14,098 nucleotides of DNA from an uncultured Lachnospiraceae bacterium (GTDB lineage: Bacteria > Bacillota_A > Clostridia > Lachnospirales > Lachnospiraceae): NCBI GenBank assembly GCA_902767195.1, contig CACXGS010000404.1, positions 1 through 14,098 on the forward strand, read 5' to 3'. Below, in pieces: positions 1 to 6,651 of this stretch (positions are counted from its first letter, which is position 1; each line of letters opens with the position of its first letter). The notes under the pieces were generated by a model. The model saw nothing but the letters and a program-made list of their open reading frames with translations, had not been told where the DNA came from and ran no database searches. Both the position numbers and the translations under genes were made by a program.

Positions 1-61
1 CGCGTATCCATACTCCACTCTCATTCGATAACATTGATTTGAAGCTGATTCCACCTACCAT
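1..61 (-). CDS. Start of an unidentified gene, cut by window edge
   Basis: An ATG on the minus strand opens a frame that stays open for 20 codons to the window edge (MVGGISFKSMLSNESGVWIR). A G-rich stretch (TGGGGGG) sits six bases upstream as a possible ribosome binding site, and the gene begins only 17 bases after the stop of the preceding 139-aa gene. This fits the tight spacing of the operon. Too little is visible to propose a family or function, and the frame could be a chance opening. Confidence 0.4.
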   Translation of the reverse strand, partial: MVGGISFKSMLSNESGVWIR

Positions 62-78
62 AACGTACCCCCCAGATA

Positions 79-498
79 TTAGTACTTTTCACTACAAGTC
101 GGTCCCATGCAATTCTCCGGGTCAACAAACTGATTCTGTGATATTTCCTTTGCCTCATCTAATCTGAACTCCGCAAGCCTCTGACTGCGAATTGCAATTC
201 CTCTTACATTGAAGGTCTTATTATTATCCCATCCACAGATCTTATAAATCACCGACAAGAATCTCAGGCTCGCAATCTCGAATGAGTAATCTCCTCCTAT
301 CTTGGCCGGCACCCTAAACGAGTCTTTATCAATGGCAGTACAACTTTGTACAGCCACTTTCTTTTCCTTGGAATTAAGCAGAATCCGAATATATTCCGGA
401 TTCCCCAGCGCCTTTACCGTTGAATAGAAAATCAGTACTCGGGCACGTTTATGTGAAAATGACATGCCAGGAACATTGCTTTCATAATTAGGATCCAT
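79..498 (-). CDS. Small protein built of the recombinase-associated C-terminal domain (copy C)
   Basis: A 139-residue soluble protein with no signal peptide or membrane segment. Residues about 15-118 match by eye the domain in the 231-aa neighbour and in the C-terminal half of the 630-aa recombinase. Shared landmarks, in order, are a hydrophobic strand, YIRILLN, a VAVQSC segment, DKDS, then a CGWDNN segment followed by NVRGIAI and a final FRLDEA strand. It starts at ATG 498, overlapping the upstream stop by 11 bp, with a CGGGGGG stretch as a plausible ribosome binding site. The WC pair seen after DKDA in the other copies is missing, so this copy has diverged most. The family is not recognised. 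A DNA-binding or recombinase-accessory role is inferred only from its relationship to the recombinase and from operon position. Confidence 0.8.
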   Translation of the reverse strand: MDPNYESNVPGMSFSHKRARVLIFYSTVKALGNPEYIRILLNSKEKKVAVQSCTAIDKDSFRVPAKIGGDYSFEIASLRFLSVIYKICGWDNNKTFNVRGIAIRSQRLAEFRLDEAKEISQNQFVDPENCMGPTCSEKY

Positions 499-1183
499 CG
501 ACGCCCCCCGGAGGTTTTCTTTTTACCTCTTCGACACCATAATCATCAATCCTGTCAAAATCTACATTTCTATGTTCACAAACAGGAATTCCGAAATTAT
601 CGCCCCACTCCTCCGGATAAAACGGTGTTCTGCTTGATCTTCTCTGATGCGCTTTCTCATTAGATTCCTCTTCCGTCTCACCTGGAAGAGCCTCGCCAGT
701 ATGTTCACTCTCATTCTTGTTTCTGGACTTGTCCCAGAATATCTCTGTCTCATCCAGCTCAAATACATAGAGAGTCATGCCTTCGTATTGAATCCGATGC
801 CCAAGGATTTTGTACCGACAATTAGTATCCCACCCCATCTTCGTATACAACTTGCCGGAAAAAATCCCCGTGATTTTTCTTGAACGTCTTTTATCAGGTT
901 TTGCAATGCACCAGCGAACAGCATCCTTGTCGTATTCATCGCATTTCCGAATAACGAGCCGATGTTCCTTCTCATTAGTCAGGATTTGAATATATACCGC
1001 ATCTTCCAATCCATCTATGCACGCTGTGTTAAAGGTTATGCTGTCTCTTCGTATCACAACCGCCGGCTCGCGCTGATGTGCGAACATTTCTCTGCGTACA
1101 ATCTGATACCCATCATAGCTGAAGGATTCCTCAATCTCTTTGGCTCTCTCATCGGCATATATATCTTCAATACTGTTACTCAT
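488..1183 (-). CDS. Protein with stand-alone recombinase-associated domain (copy B) and charged C-terminal tail
   Basis: A 231-residue protein translated from an ATGA overlap with the end of the recombinase gene, which suggests translational coupling. Residues about 25-149 hold the domain shared with the recombinase C-terminus and the 139-aa protein, with landmarks YQIVRREMF, YIQILTN, LVIRKC, DKDAVRWC, FSGKLYTKMGWD and YKILGHRI. Residues about 150-186 are polar, charged and probably disordered. A second conserved-looking patch, FYPEEWGDNFGIPV, lies near residues 188-201. There is no signal peptide, membrane segment or known catalytic motif. I do not recognise the family. Co-expression with, and homology to part of, a serine recombinase suggest it works with that recombinase, for example in DNA binding or in controlling direction. 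That is inference. Confidence 0.82.
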   Translation of the reverse strand: MSNSIEDIYADERAKEIEESFSYDGYQIVRREMFAHQREPAVVIRRDSITFNTACIDGLEDAVYIQILTNEKEHRLVIRKCDEYDKDAVRWCIAKPDKRRSRKITGIFSGKLYTKMGWDTNCRYKILGHRIQYEGMTLYVFELDETEIFWDKSRNKNESEHTGEALPGETEEESNEKAHQRRSSRTPFYPEEWGDNFGIPVCEHRNVDFDRIDDYGVEEVKRKPPGGVDGS

Positions 1184-3072
1184 ACGGCGCTCTGCATCTC
1201 CTGTATTATTGAGTCTGCTTCTGCTCGGATTTCCTTCAGCATTGTTTCACTGATATCCTGATAATATCGGTATACCCTTGCAGGCCTTAATATGTCCCAG
1301 TTATCCAGCAGATGTATTCTTTCCCACAAGCCGTTACAGCTTCCATATATCCTGGTTCCAAAACTGAGCCCATCCGGATTTACTGCCTCTGTAATAATTT
1401 CAATGTCTATAACCTCTTCTTCGTCATCCATTATGGATTCAGCAGAAGAATTCTTTAAATTGACAGATCCATTATCCACAGTGCTCTCATGTTGAAGCTT
1501 TTTGATCTTAGTGATAATTGGTGTAGAGAGATCGAACAGCAGAATCGATTCGTCCTGTTTCTGTATAACCTCTCCTCGGACTTTATACTTACTCTCCCTG
1601 TTCCATCCCATTATCGAAAAGAGCGGTTCGGAAAAGCCGGACATGCTTTTATACATTGGAGATCGATTATCGTGTTTACAGCACCATTCAATAGCGTTGG
1701 GATTCGATTTCTCACACGGTCGAATTGCAATGCACTGTTCCACTGTATTGATCAGAAGCTCAACATATTCGACATTCTGAAACTTTTTCATACATCCTGA
1801 ATTAAAGAAAACTTTTCCGTACGACAAAACCATAGAGGGTCTGGATACATCTGAAAACATATCCGACCGGACGATTTCATAATTTGCCAGGGGATCTGAA
1901 CTCACTTCCTTTCTAACTTGATTCTTATCTGCAGCTTGTGAGCTACTATAAACACTTGAAGAGGCATCCGAATAATCAGCACTGGAGAACCCCCGCCACA
2001 TTCTGTTTACAGATACAAATCCCTTCAGCGCACCACGATCGATTACCTTTAATGATGGCAGAGGCAATCCTCTTCTCGAATACTTGTCAGAAGCCAGCTT
2101 TGCCTGAGTAGCTTCAAATATTTCATGACTGACTATCGCTTCATGATGATCTACTTCCCGAACCTGTTTCCGATTTTTCTTGTTTTTACGCTTTTTATGC
2201 TCATAGAAGTCATATGTATATGTCTTCCAGCTAAGTACATCACCACAATGACGTTCATTAGTCAGGATCTTTCTTATAGAAGTGGCGCTCCACGACACGT
2301 TTCCACGTTTCGTTCGCCGCTTAAGCATGTTGAGCAATTCAGCTATTTCCGATAGCGGAAAACCATTCAGATATAAGAAAAAGCATAGTTTTACGGTGTT
2401 AGCCTCTTCATGATTTACAATAAGATTCCCGTTTTCATCATGATCGAACCCAAGAAGAACCGGGGTAAGAAAATTCCCTTTGTCGAAGCGTTTCTCCAAG
2501 GACCAGTTCATCGCGGTACTTTTCACCTTGGATTCTTCCTGTGCAGCTGCGGCCAGAACGGTCAAAACCATTTCACTGCTGCTTTCAAGTGTAAATATAC
2601 CCTCTGTCTCAAAGCGAACGCCAACCGGAGGATTCAGCTGAGCCAGCTTCCTTACAATAGATACACAGTCAACGACATTCCTTGCAAATCTGGACACACA
2701 CTTTGTGATGATCACATCAATCTTTCCGGCATAGCAGTCGGCAATCATCTTGTTAAATTCATCGCGATGCTTCATAGAGGTAGCACTTATACCTTCGTCA
2801 GCATAGATACCTGCGAATTCCCACCCCTTATGATTATTAATCTCATCCTCATAATGGGCTTTCTGCAGTTCATATGATGTTGTCTGTGCCGGATCATCAG
2901 TAGAAACTCTGCAATAAGCGCAGACCCTCTTAATTGAGCTATCATCAGACAATGACACCGTCGTCTCCGGTTCTATCACAATGAACTGCTTTCCAGAATT
3001 GTCATTACGATGAACTCTTTCCCGAACCAGTTCGCGTTGCTCTTCTCTGCTGAGTTTTCTATCCTCCTCCAT
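1180..3072 (-). CDS. Serine recombinase with novel C-terminal domain in place of the zinc ribbon
   Basis: A 630-residue site-specific recombinase that should cut and rejoin DNA through a serine nucleophile. The start chosen is ATG 3072 (MEEDRKLSREEQ), with GGGAGG six bases upstream. The upstream-extended frame would run 44 bp into the ATPase gene. The resolvase domain starts at about residue 49, with the nucleophile S57 and R55 in AYCRVST, the DEGISATS loop (S96), and SRFARN with R128 and R131. A Recombinase-type domain spans about 205-330 (SWSATSIRKILTNERHCGD). After this, the CxxC zinc ribbon usual in large serine recombinases is absent. A serine-rich linker (about 365-385) leads to a domain at about 397-527 that is homologous to the two downstream proteins. 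The remaining tail of about 100 residues is acidic and then helical. It probably mediates integration, excision or inversion of the element. Confidence 0.9.
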   Translation of the reverse strand: MEEDRKLSREEQRELVRERVHRNDNSGKQFIVIEPETTVSLSDDSSIKRVCAYCRVSTDDPAQTTSYELQKAHYEDEINNHKGWEFAGIYADEGISATSMKHRDEFNKMIADCYAGKIDVIITKCVSRFARNVVDCVSIVRKLAQLNPPVGVRFETEGIFTLESSSEMVLTVLAAAAQEESKVKSTAMNWSLEKRFDKGNFLTPVLLGFDHDENGNLIVNHEEANTVKLCFFLYLNGFPLSEIAELLNMLKRRTKRGNVSWSATSIRKILTNERHCGDVLSWKTYTYDFYEHKKRKNKKNRKQVREVDHHEAIVSHEIFEATQAKLASDKYSRRGLPLPSLKVIDRGALKGFVSVNRMWRGFSSADYSDASSSVYSSSQAADKNQVRKEVSSDPLANYEIVRSDMFSDVSRPSMVLSYGKVFFNSGCMKKFQNVEYVELLINTVEQCIAIRPCEKSNPNAIEWCCKHDNRSPMYKSMSGFSEPLFSIMGWNRESKYKVRGEVIQKQDESILLFDLSTPIITKIKKLQHESTVDNGSVNLKNSSAESIMDDEEEVIDIEIITEAVNPDGLSFGTRIYGSCNGLWERIHLLDNWDILRPARVYRYYQDISETMLKEIRAEADSIIQEMQSAV

Positions 3073-3091
3073 GTCTATCCTCCCATTCATA

Positions 3092-4093
3092 TTACCTGGA
3101 CAGTTCATCGTGAGGTAATTCCCAGTACCACACATTCTTCATCTTGTATGTCTTTACGCCGATATCTTTACTAGCTGCTCTGCAGGTTCTTTCGGATATC
3201 CCGAATCCAGTAATCCTCTCAAGAACTTCTGTACTTGGTATAGCCTTGGCTGAAAGCATTACGCGGAGAAGTTCCGCCGCTTTCTGTCGCTTATTGTTAT
3301 AGCTGTCACCAGCTGTATCGTATAAATCATTATCTGTCAGACACTCTCCAATCCACTGGAACCCCTTATCTCTGTCAAGTACAAATCCTATTGCCTTACC
3401 TTCGGGCGCCAAATTCGATTTGATCGGGAAAACATATCTGATATCAGGATGATGAACATCACGTTCAATCATCAGAACACTTCTGGCAATTGCCATGATA
3501 TCAATGCTTCCGAGTCCTCTATACATATTTTTGCTGCCGGCTGTCTTATTCATGTGTCCGATGAGTATAACAGCACAACCGGTTTTCTCTGCTATGTTGC
3601 CGAGTTTTTGCATGTATGTGCGCATACTCACCGCACTTGTCATATCCGCATTGGCCGGCATATATGCCTGGACAGGATCAATAACCAGTGCCTTTGCATT
3701 AATCTTCTTAATGACTGAATAAATCCGCTCATCAACAAATGTGAGAGTACCTTCAGGATCATCAATAAATGCAACTCGGGCGCAGTCTGCGCCTGCAGCT
3801 TCCAGGCGTGGTCGGATAGAATCCGACATGTCATCCTCATTGCACTGATAGATTACGTTATTCGGTTCAGACGCTATTTCGCCGTTAGGAAAGGTTCCGC
3901 TGGTTGTAATAATAGAAAGAATACGTATTATAAACGTCGATTTGCCATCTCCCGGGTCCCCTTGAAGCAGGGTTATTTTCCCGGCGGGAATATAAGGATA
4001 CCAGAGCCACTGTACTGGTTTAGACTGGACGGAGGAATAGAAACCATACTCATCAACTGTCCCACACAAAACGTTGGTATTCTCATCCATCAT
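3092..4093 (-). CDS. RepA/RecA-like AAA ATPase
   Basis: A 333-residue P-loop ATPase of the RecA/DnaB fold, similar to RepA-type helicase loaders or AAA_25 proteins of mobile elements. Walker A is GDPGDGKST (residues 45-53) and Walker B is ALVIDP (135-140). A following ILIGHMNK motif (177-183) and the GLGSIDIMAIARSVL segment (193-207) are typical of RepA-like hexameric ATPases. The region from about residue 266 to the end looks like a winged helix (KRQKAAELLRVML, then TCRAASKDIGV). It overlaps the XRE gene by 11 bp with only a weak ribosome binding site, so it is probably translationally coupled. Its place just before a recombinase suggests a role in replicating or maintaining the excised element. 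A DNA-repair-like or recombinase-assisting ATPase is the alternative. Confidence 0.88.
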   Translation of the reverse strand: MMDENTNVLCGTVDEYGFYSSVQSKPVQWLWYPYIPAGKITLLQGDPGDGKSTFIIRILSIITTSGTFPNGEIASEPNNVIYQCNEDDMSDSIRPRLEAAGADCARVAFIDDPEGTLTFVDERIYSVIKKINAKALVIDPVQAYMPANADMTSAVSMRTYMQKLGNIAEKTGCAVILIGHMNKTAGSKNMYRGLGSIDIMAIARSVLMIERDVHHPDIRYVFPIKSNLAPEGKAIGFVLDRDKGFQWIGECLTDNDLYDTAGDSYNNKRQKAAELLRVMLSAKAIPSTEVLERITGFGISERTCRAASKDIGVKTYKMKNVWYWELPHDELSR

Positions 4094-4460
4094 AGCATTT
4101 CAGGTCTTTGATAATTCTGTTCTTATTCTCAATATGGTTGATCAGATTGGTGACCACAGCCAGATCTTCCTGGTCAAGTTGCGTAACATCGATCGTCTTT
4201 GAAGGCTGATTGCCAAGAAGATAATCTGTTGATACTCGATACAGAGAAGCTAACCGTACCAGAACATCATAAGGAGGCTGCCGTTTGTCGTTTTCATACG
4301 AACTGATGGCATTCTTATTCAGCCCAATAATTCTTCCAACCTGATCCTGTCGGAGCTGATTACCAATGCGAAGCTGTCTCAGCCTGCTGCCAAGTGTCTC
4401 AACCCCTTTAACAATCTTTCCGTTTTCATCCACGAAATAATCCCCTTGATGTACGCACAT
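4083..4460 (-). CDS. XRE-family transcriptional regulator
   Basis: A 125-residue Cro/C1-type repressor. The helix-turn-helix lies at about residues 26-83 (LGSRLRQLR through VSTDYLLG), with recognition-helix region LNKNAISSYENDKR. The rest (about 95-120) is a short helical tail, probably for dimerisation. It is the first gene of the leftward ATPase/recombinase operon. The start at ATG 4460 is preceded by GGATAGGA at a slightly long distance. A GTG at 4433 (VDENGKIV) with AAGGGG eight bases upstream is a good alternative that would remove nine residues. A perfect 16-bp palindrome lies 26 bp upstream and is a natural candidate for autoregulation. Confidence 0.9.
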   Translation of the reverse strand: MCVHQGDYFVDENGKIVKGVETLGSRLRQLRIGNQLRQDQVGRIIGLNKNAISSYENDKRQPPYDVLVRLASLYRVSTDYLLGNQPSKTIDVTQLDQEDLAVVTNLINHIENKNRIIKDLKCYDG

Positions 4461-4485
4461 AATAGCAAAATCCTATCCACAGTTG

Positions 4486-4501
4486 GGTGACTATAGTCAC
4501 C
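4486..4501. promoter_or_regulatory. Perfect 16-bp palindrome, candidate operator
   Basis: GGTGACTATAGTCACC is a perfect dyad just upstream of the XRE gene that heads the left operon. Its centre includes TATAGT on the minus strand, which could serve as a -10 element, although no convincing -35 lies at the right distance. Dimeric XRE proteins usually bind such sites, so autoregulation by the 4083-4460 product is the simplest reading. No binding data are available. Confidence 0.55.
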
Positions 4502-4714
4502 AGTTTGAATACTGATGCTCACCTTCATCTCAGGAGCATCTCTCCCAGTTCCAACTCTCGTGTGCCTGATTGCAACCTTGCAACTTGAAGCTTTTCAGTC
4601 GGAAAAACTGCCGATTCGCTGGCAAAATCGGTATTTCCTTGGTAAATCGTAAGACTGCAATTCTGATTCCTGACAACAATTGTTGCAGTCTTTCTCAGCA
4701 AATCGCAGTCAGTT
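4502..4714. other. Non-coding stretch rich in inverted repeats
   Basis: No gene is supported here. A short minus-strand GTG frame has no ribosome binding site. The stretch contains a tandem TTGCAAC repeat (about 4579-4592), CCGATT paired with AATCGG (about 4611-4631), the 12-bp palindrome CAACAATTGTTG (4674-4685), and GACTGCAA (4653-4660) inverted as TTGCAGTC (4683-4690). This could be the untranslated leader of the left operon, a regulatory region for two divergent HTH genes, or a replication origin used by the RepA-like ATPase. The sequence alone does not decide between these. Confidence 0.4.
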
Positions 4715-4734
4715 AGGGTGTATTTAATCACCCT
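4715..4734. promoter_or_regulatory. Inverted repeat upstream of small HTH gene
   Basis: AGGGTG TATTTAAT CACCCT has perfect 6-bp arms around an AT-rich 8-bp spacer. It sits directly upstream of the putative promoter for the plus-strand HTH gene. The CACCC/GGGTG core partly resembles the GGTGA half-site of the palindrome at 4486-4501, so one regulator might use both. It is a likely operator, assigned by position only. Confidence 0.4.
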
Positions 4735-4735
4735 A

Positions 4736-4762
4736 TTACTTATATTATCGCGCTTTTATAAT
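4736..4762 (+). promoter_or_regulatory. Putative promoter of small HTH gene
   Basis: A perfect TATAAT (4757-4762) lies 33 bp before the chosen GTG start. The -35 region is weak: TTACTT at 4736 with a short 15-bp spacing, or TATTAC at 4734 with 17 bp. The inverted repeat at 4715-4734 abuts it and could allow repression. Confidence 0.45.
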
Positions 4763-4795
4763 GTGGTAAAGCAATTTGTGAAAGGTAGGATTATC

Positions 4796-5035
4796 GTGAT
4801 TGATTATGGTCCTTTATGGGAAACCCTACAGAAAAAAGGCATTTCCCAGTACGAGCTTGTCAATCAGGGTATTGATAAGAACACACTCGACAGACTTAGG
4901 AAGAACAAGAACATTACAGTATTTACCGTTGAAAAGCTCTGCAGGATACTTCAGTGCAGCCCAAATGATATATTCACAATTGTCCCTTCAGTGAAAGAAC
5001 AGCTATACAATCATACAAACAAAGACAACAACTAA
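4796..5035 (+). CDS. Small Cro/C1-type HTH regulator
   Basis: A 79-residue protein that is essentially one helix-turn-helix domain of the compact HTH_26/Cro type. It runs WETLQKKGISQYELVNQGIDKNTLDRLRKN (residues 8-37), then TVFTVEKLCRILQCSPNDIF (41-60), and ends in a short polar tail. The start is taken as GTG 4796 because AGGTAGGA ends five bases upstream. The longer frame from 4718 would begin inside the inverted repeat and upstream of the -10 site. It is transcribed against both flanking operons, so it may act as a switch between the left and right recombinase modules. That role is inference. Confidence 0.82.
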   Translation: MIDYGPLWETLQKKGISQYELVNQGIDKNTLDRLRKNKNITVFTVEKLCRILQCSPNDIFTIVPSVKEQLYNHTNKDNN

Positions 5036-5038
5036 TGC

Positions 5039-5065
5039 GGCAAGTACCTTTATAGAGGTCTTGCC
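5039..5065. terminator. Hairpin between convergent genes
   Basis: GGCAAG (5039-5044) pairs with CTTGCC (5060-5065), and after a single bulged T, ACCT pairs with AGGT around the loop TTATAG. It lies between the stops of the small HTH gene (plus) and the last recombinase (minus), where a bidirectional terminator is expected. The T tracts on either side are poor, so termination strength is uncertain. Confidence 0.5.
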
Positions 5066-5073
5066 ACATTTAA

Positions 5074-6651
5074 TTAATTCATCCTAGAGTTCTTTATCTG
5101 ATCCTGCATCTTCCATCGAATCTCAATATGCTCACGATCATAGACTACCACCCGATCCACAAACGTCTCTGACATCTCATAAGTGAGCTCTTCTGCTGTA
5201 TCTATCGGCGCAGCGGCATCAATCAGCTTCTGCAATTCCGGAGAAACAGTTTTATTGAGTGATCCTCGTTTCGCCCTTTTCAAGGAATCAATATGACTCT
5301 GGATCTGCTCTGCTTCAGCATCCAGACCGTGCTTTAGGCTCTGAAACTGTTCGCGTACATATACTCCTTCAGTATACTTTTCATACAGATCCAGCTTCCG
5401 TTTCTGAACCTGTGCCAGTTCCCGCTCATAATCTCTGAGCTTGTCCTCCATCTCATTATGTTCTTTTGCTGCCGCCCTCTCTGCCGCTGACAGTGATGAC
5501 CTTGTAATCTGCAGCAGTCCCGCCCAAAGCTTCAACTCACGAAGCACAAGCGAACACAGTTCCTTATAATCGTAATGCTCATTTGTGCAGCAGGTATCCA
5601 TCACGTTTTTGTAATTATGACTGCAGGTCATATACCGCTCATCCTCAAAACGCATATGATAACCACAGTGACCACAGACTACTTTGGTCTTAAGCGCATA
5701 CCTATGACTCAAACGAATCATGGCCTGCCTTCTCGGAATTATCGCCTGTGCCTTATCGAAGATCTCTTCCGAAATGATCGGTTCATGGTGATGTTCGATA
5801 ACAACCTGTTCATCCGCATGTCTGTTTCTCAGTTCAGTATGTCCATAAGAAACCCTCTTCTTCAGCTGGGATACAAATGTTCCCTTATAGATTGGATTCC
5901 TTATGGTATGCGAGATCATCGTCGGAATCCAGCCTCGATTAGTATGCCGCGTCGATGCGACTCCTTTTCTCTTATTATTTCGGAAAAACTCGGCACGAGT
6001 CGGGATTTCCTCGTCATTCAGTATCTTGCAGATCTCTCTTGCGGATTTTCCATCCGCGGCCAGTTCGAATATCTTCCTTACGACATTCGCTGCCTCCGGA
6101 TCAGGAATAATCTGATGCCGATCCTTTGGGTCCTGCATATACCCGTACGGTCTGGCTCCGTAAACGTAATTCCCTTTATCAGCGATGGCGCGTACGCTGC
6201 TCAGAACCTTCTGCGACAGCTGCCTGCTGTAATAGGTATTCATCAGATTACGCATAGTCAGCCGGAGATCATTCTGATCATTGCCCTGAAGAATCTGACT
6301 GTCATAATGCTCCATCAGGGAGATGAATCTGACTCCGAGCAACGGAAATATCCGTTCGATAAAATCCCCGATTTCAATGTAATCCCGGCCGAAACGTGAG
6401 AAGTCCTTTACGATCACCGTATGGATCAGTCCCTGCTTGGCCATGGTCATCATTTCCTGAAATGCCGGCCGGTCAAAGTTCGTACCGCTATAGCCGTCAT
6501 CTGTAAACTCTCTGACCGGATAGCAGGCAAGATCTTCATGATCACTGATATACTCCCTGAGAAGAGACCTTTGATTCGTAATACTGTTGCTCTCGTCTTT
6601 CCGACTGATGTCTCCGTCAGCTAAAGATAATCTAAGATAAATCGCGATCAT
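5074..6651 (-). CDS. Large serine recombinase 4 (catalytically intact)
   Basis: A 525-residue recombinase, the last gene of the operon. The resolvase domain begins almost at residue 1, with R7 and nucleophile S9 in IYLRLS, DDGYSGTNFDRP (S55), and VKDFSRFGRDY with R86 and R89. A Recombinase domain (about 165-265, including PYGY and IRNPIYKG) is followed by a zinc ribbon with C326 and C329 (CGHCG) and a later C343 and C354/C355 pair. A coiled-coil region follows at about 385-450 (EYERE-like heptads, LDAEAEQIQSHIDSLKR), then the C-terminal beta segment. The start at ATG 6651 forms an ATGA overlap with the upstream recombinase and has GAAAGG nine bases before it. It should join att sites alone or together with its co-transcribed paralogs. 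Confidence 0.93.
   Translation of the reverse strand: MIAIYLRLSLADGDISRKDESNSITNQRSLLREYISDHEDLACYPVREFTDDGYSGTNFDRPAFQEMMTMAKQGLIHTVIVKDFSRFGRDYIEIGDFIERIFPLLGVRFISLMEHYDSQILQGNDQNDLRLTMRNLMNTYYSRQLSQKVLSSVRAIADKGNYVYGARPYGYMQDPKDRHQIIPDPEAANVVRKIFELAADGKSAREICKILNDEEIPTRAEFFRNNKRKGVASTRHTNRGWIPTMISHTIRNPIYKGTFVSQLKKRVSYGHTELRNRHADEQVVIEHHHEPIISEEIFDKAQAIIPRRQAMIRLSHRYALKTKVVCGHCGYHMRFEDERYMTCSHNYKNVMDTCCTNEHYDYKELCSLVLRELKLWAGLLQITRSSLSAAERAAAKEHNEMEDKLRDYERELAQVQKRKLDLYEKYTEGVYVREQFQSLKHGLDAEAEQIQSHIDSLKRAKRGSLNKTVSPELQKLIDAAAPIDTAEELTYEMSETFVDRVVVYDREHIEIRWKMQDQIKNSRMN

Noticed and set aside
3073..3135. Upstream extension of the 630-aa recombinase
   Set aside because: It overlaps the end of the ATPase gene, while GGGAGG six bases before ATG 3072 gives a clean start after a 19-bp gap.
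4525..4731. Minus-strand 68-codon frame in the intergenic region
   Set aside because: It begins with GTG inside an inverted repeat, has no ribosome binding site, shows no recognisable domain and covers the repeat-rich region.
5575..6399. Plus-strand 274-codon frame opposite recombinase 4
   Set aside because: It is an antisense shadow of a recombinase gene with intact catalytic and zinc-ribbon motifs. There is no ribosome binding site or domain.
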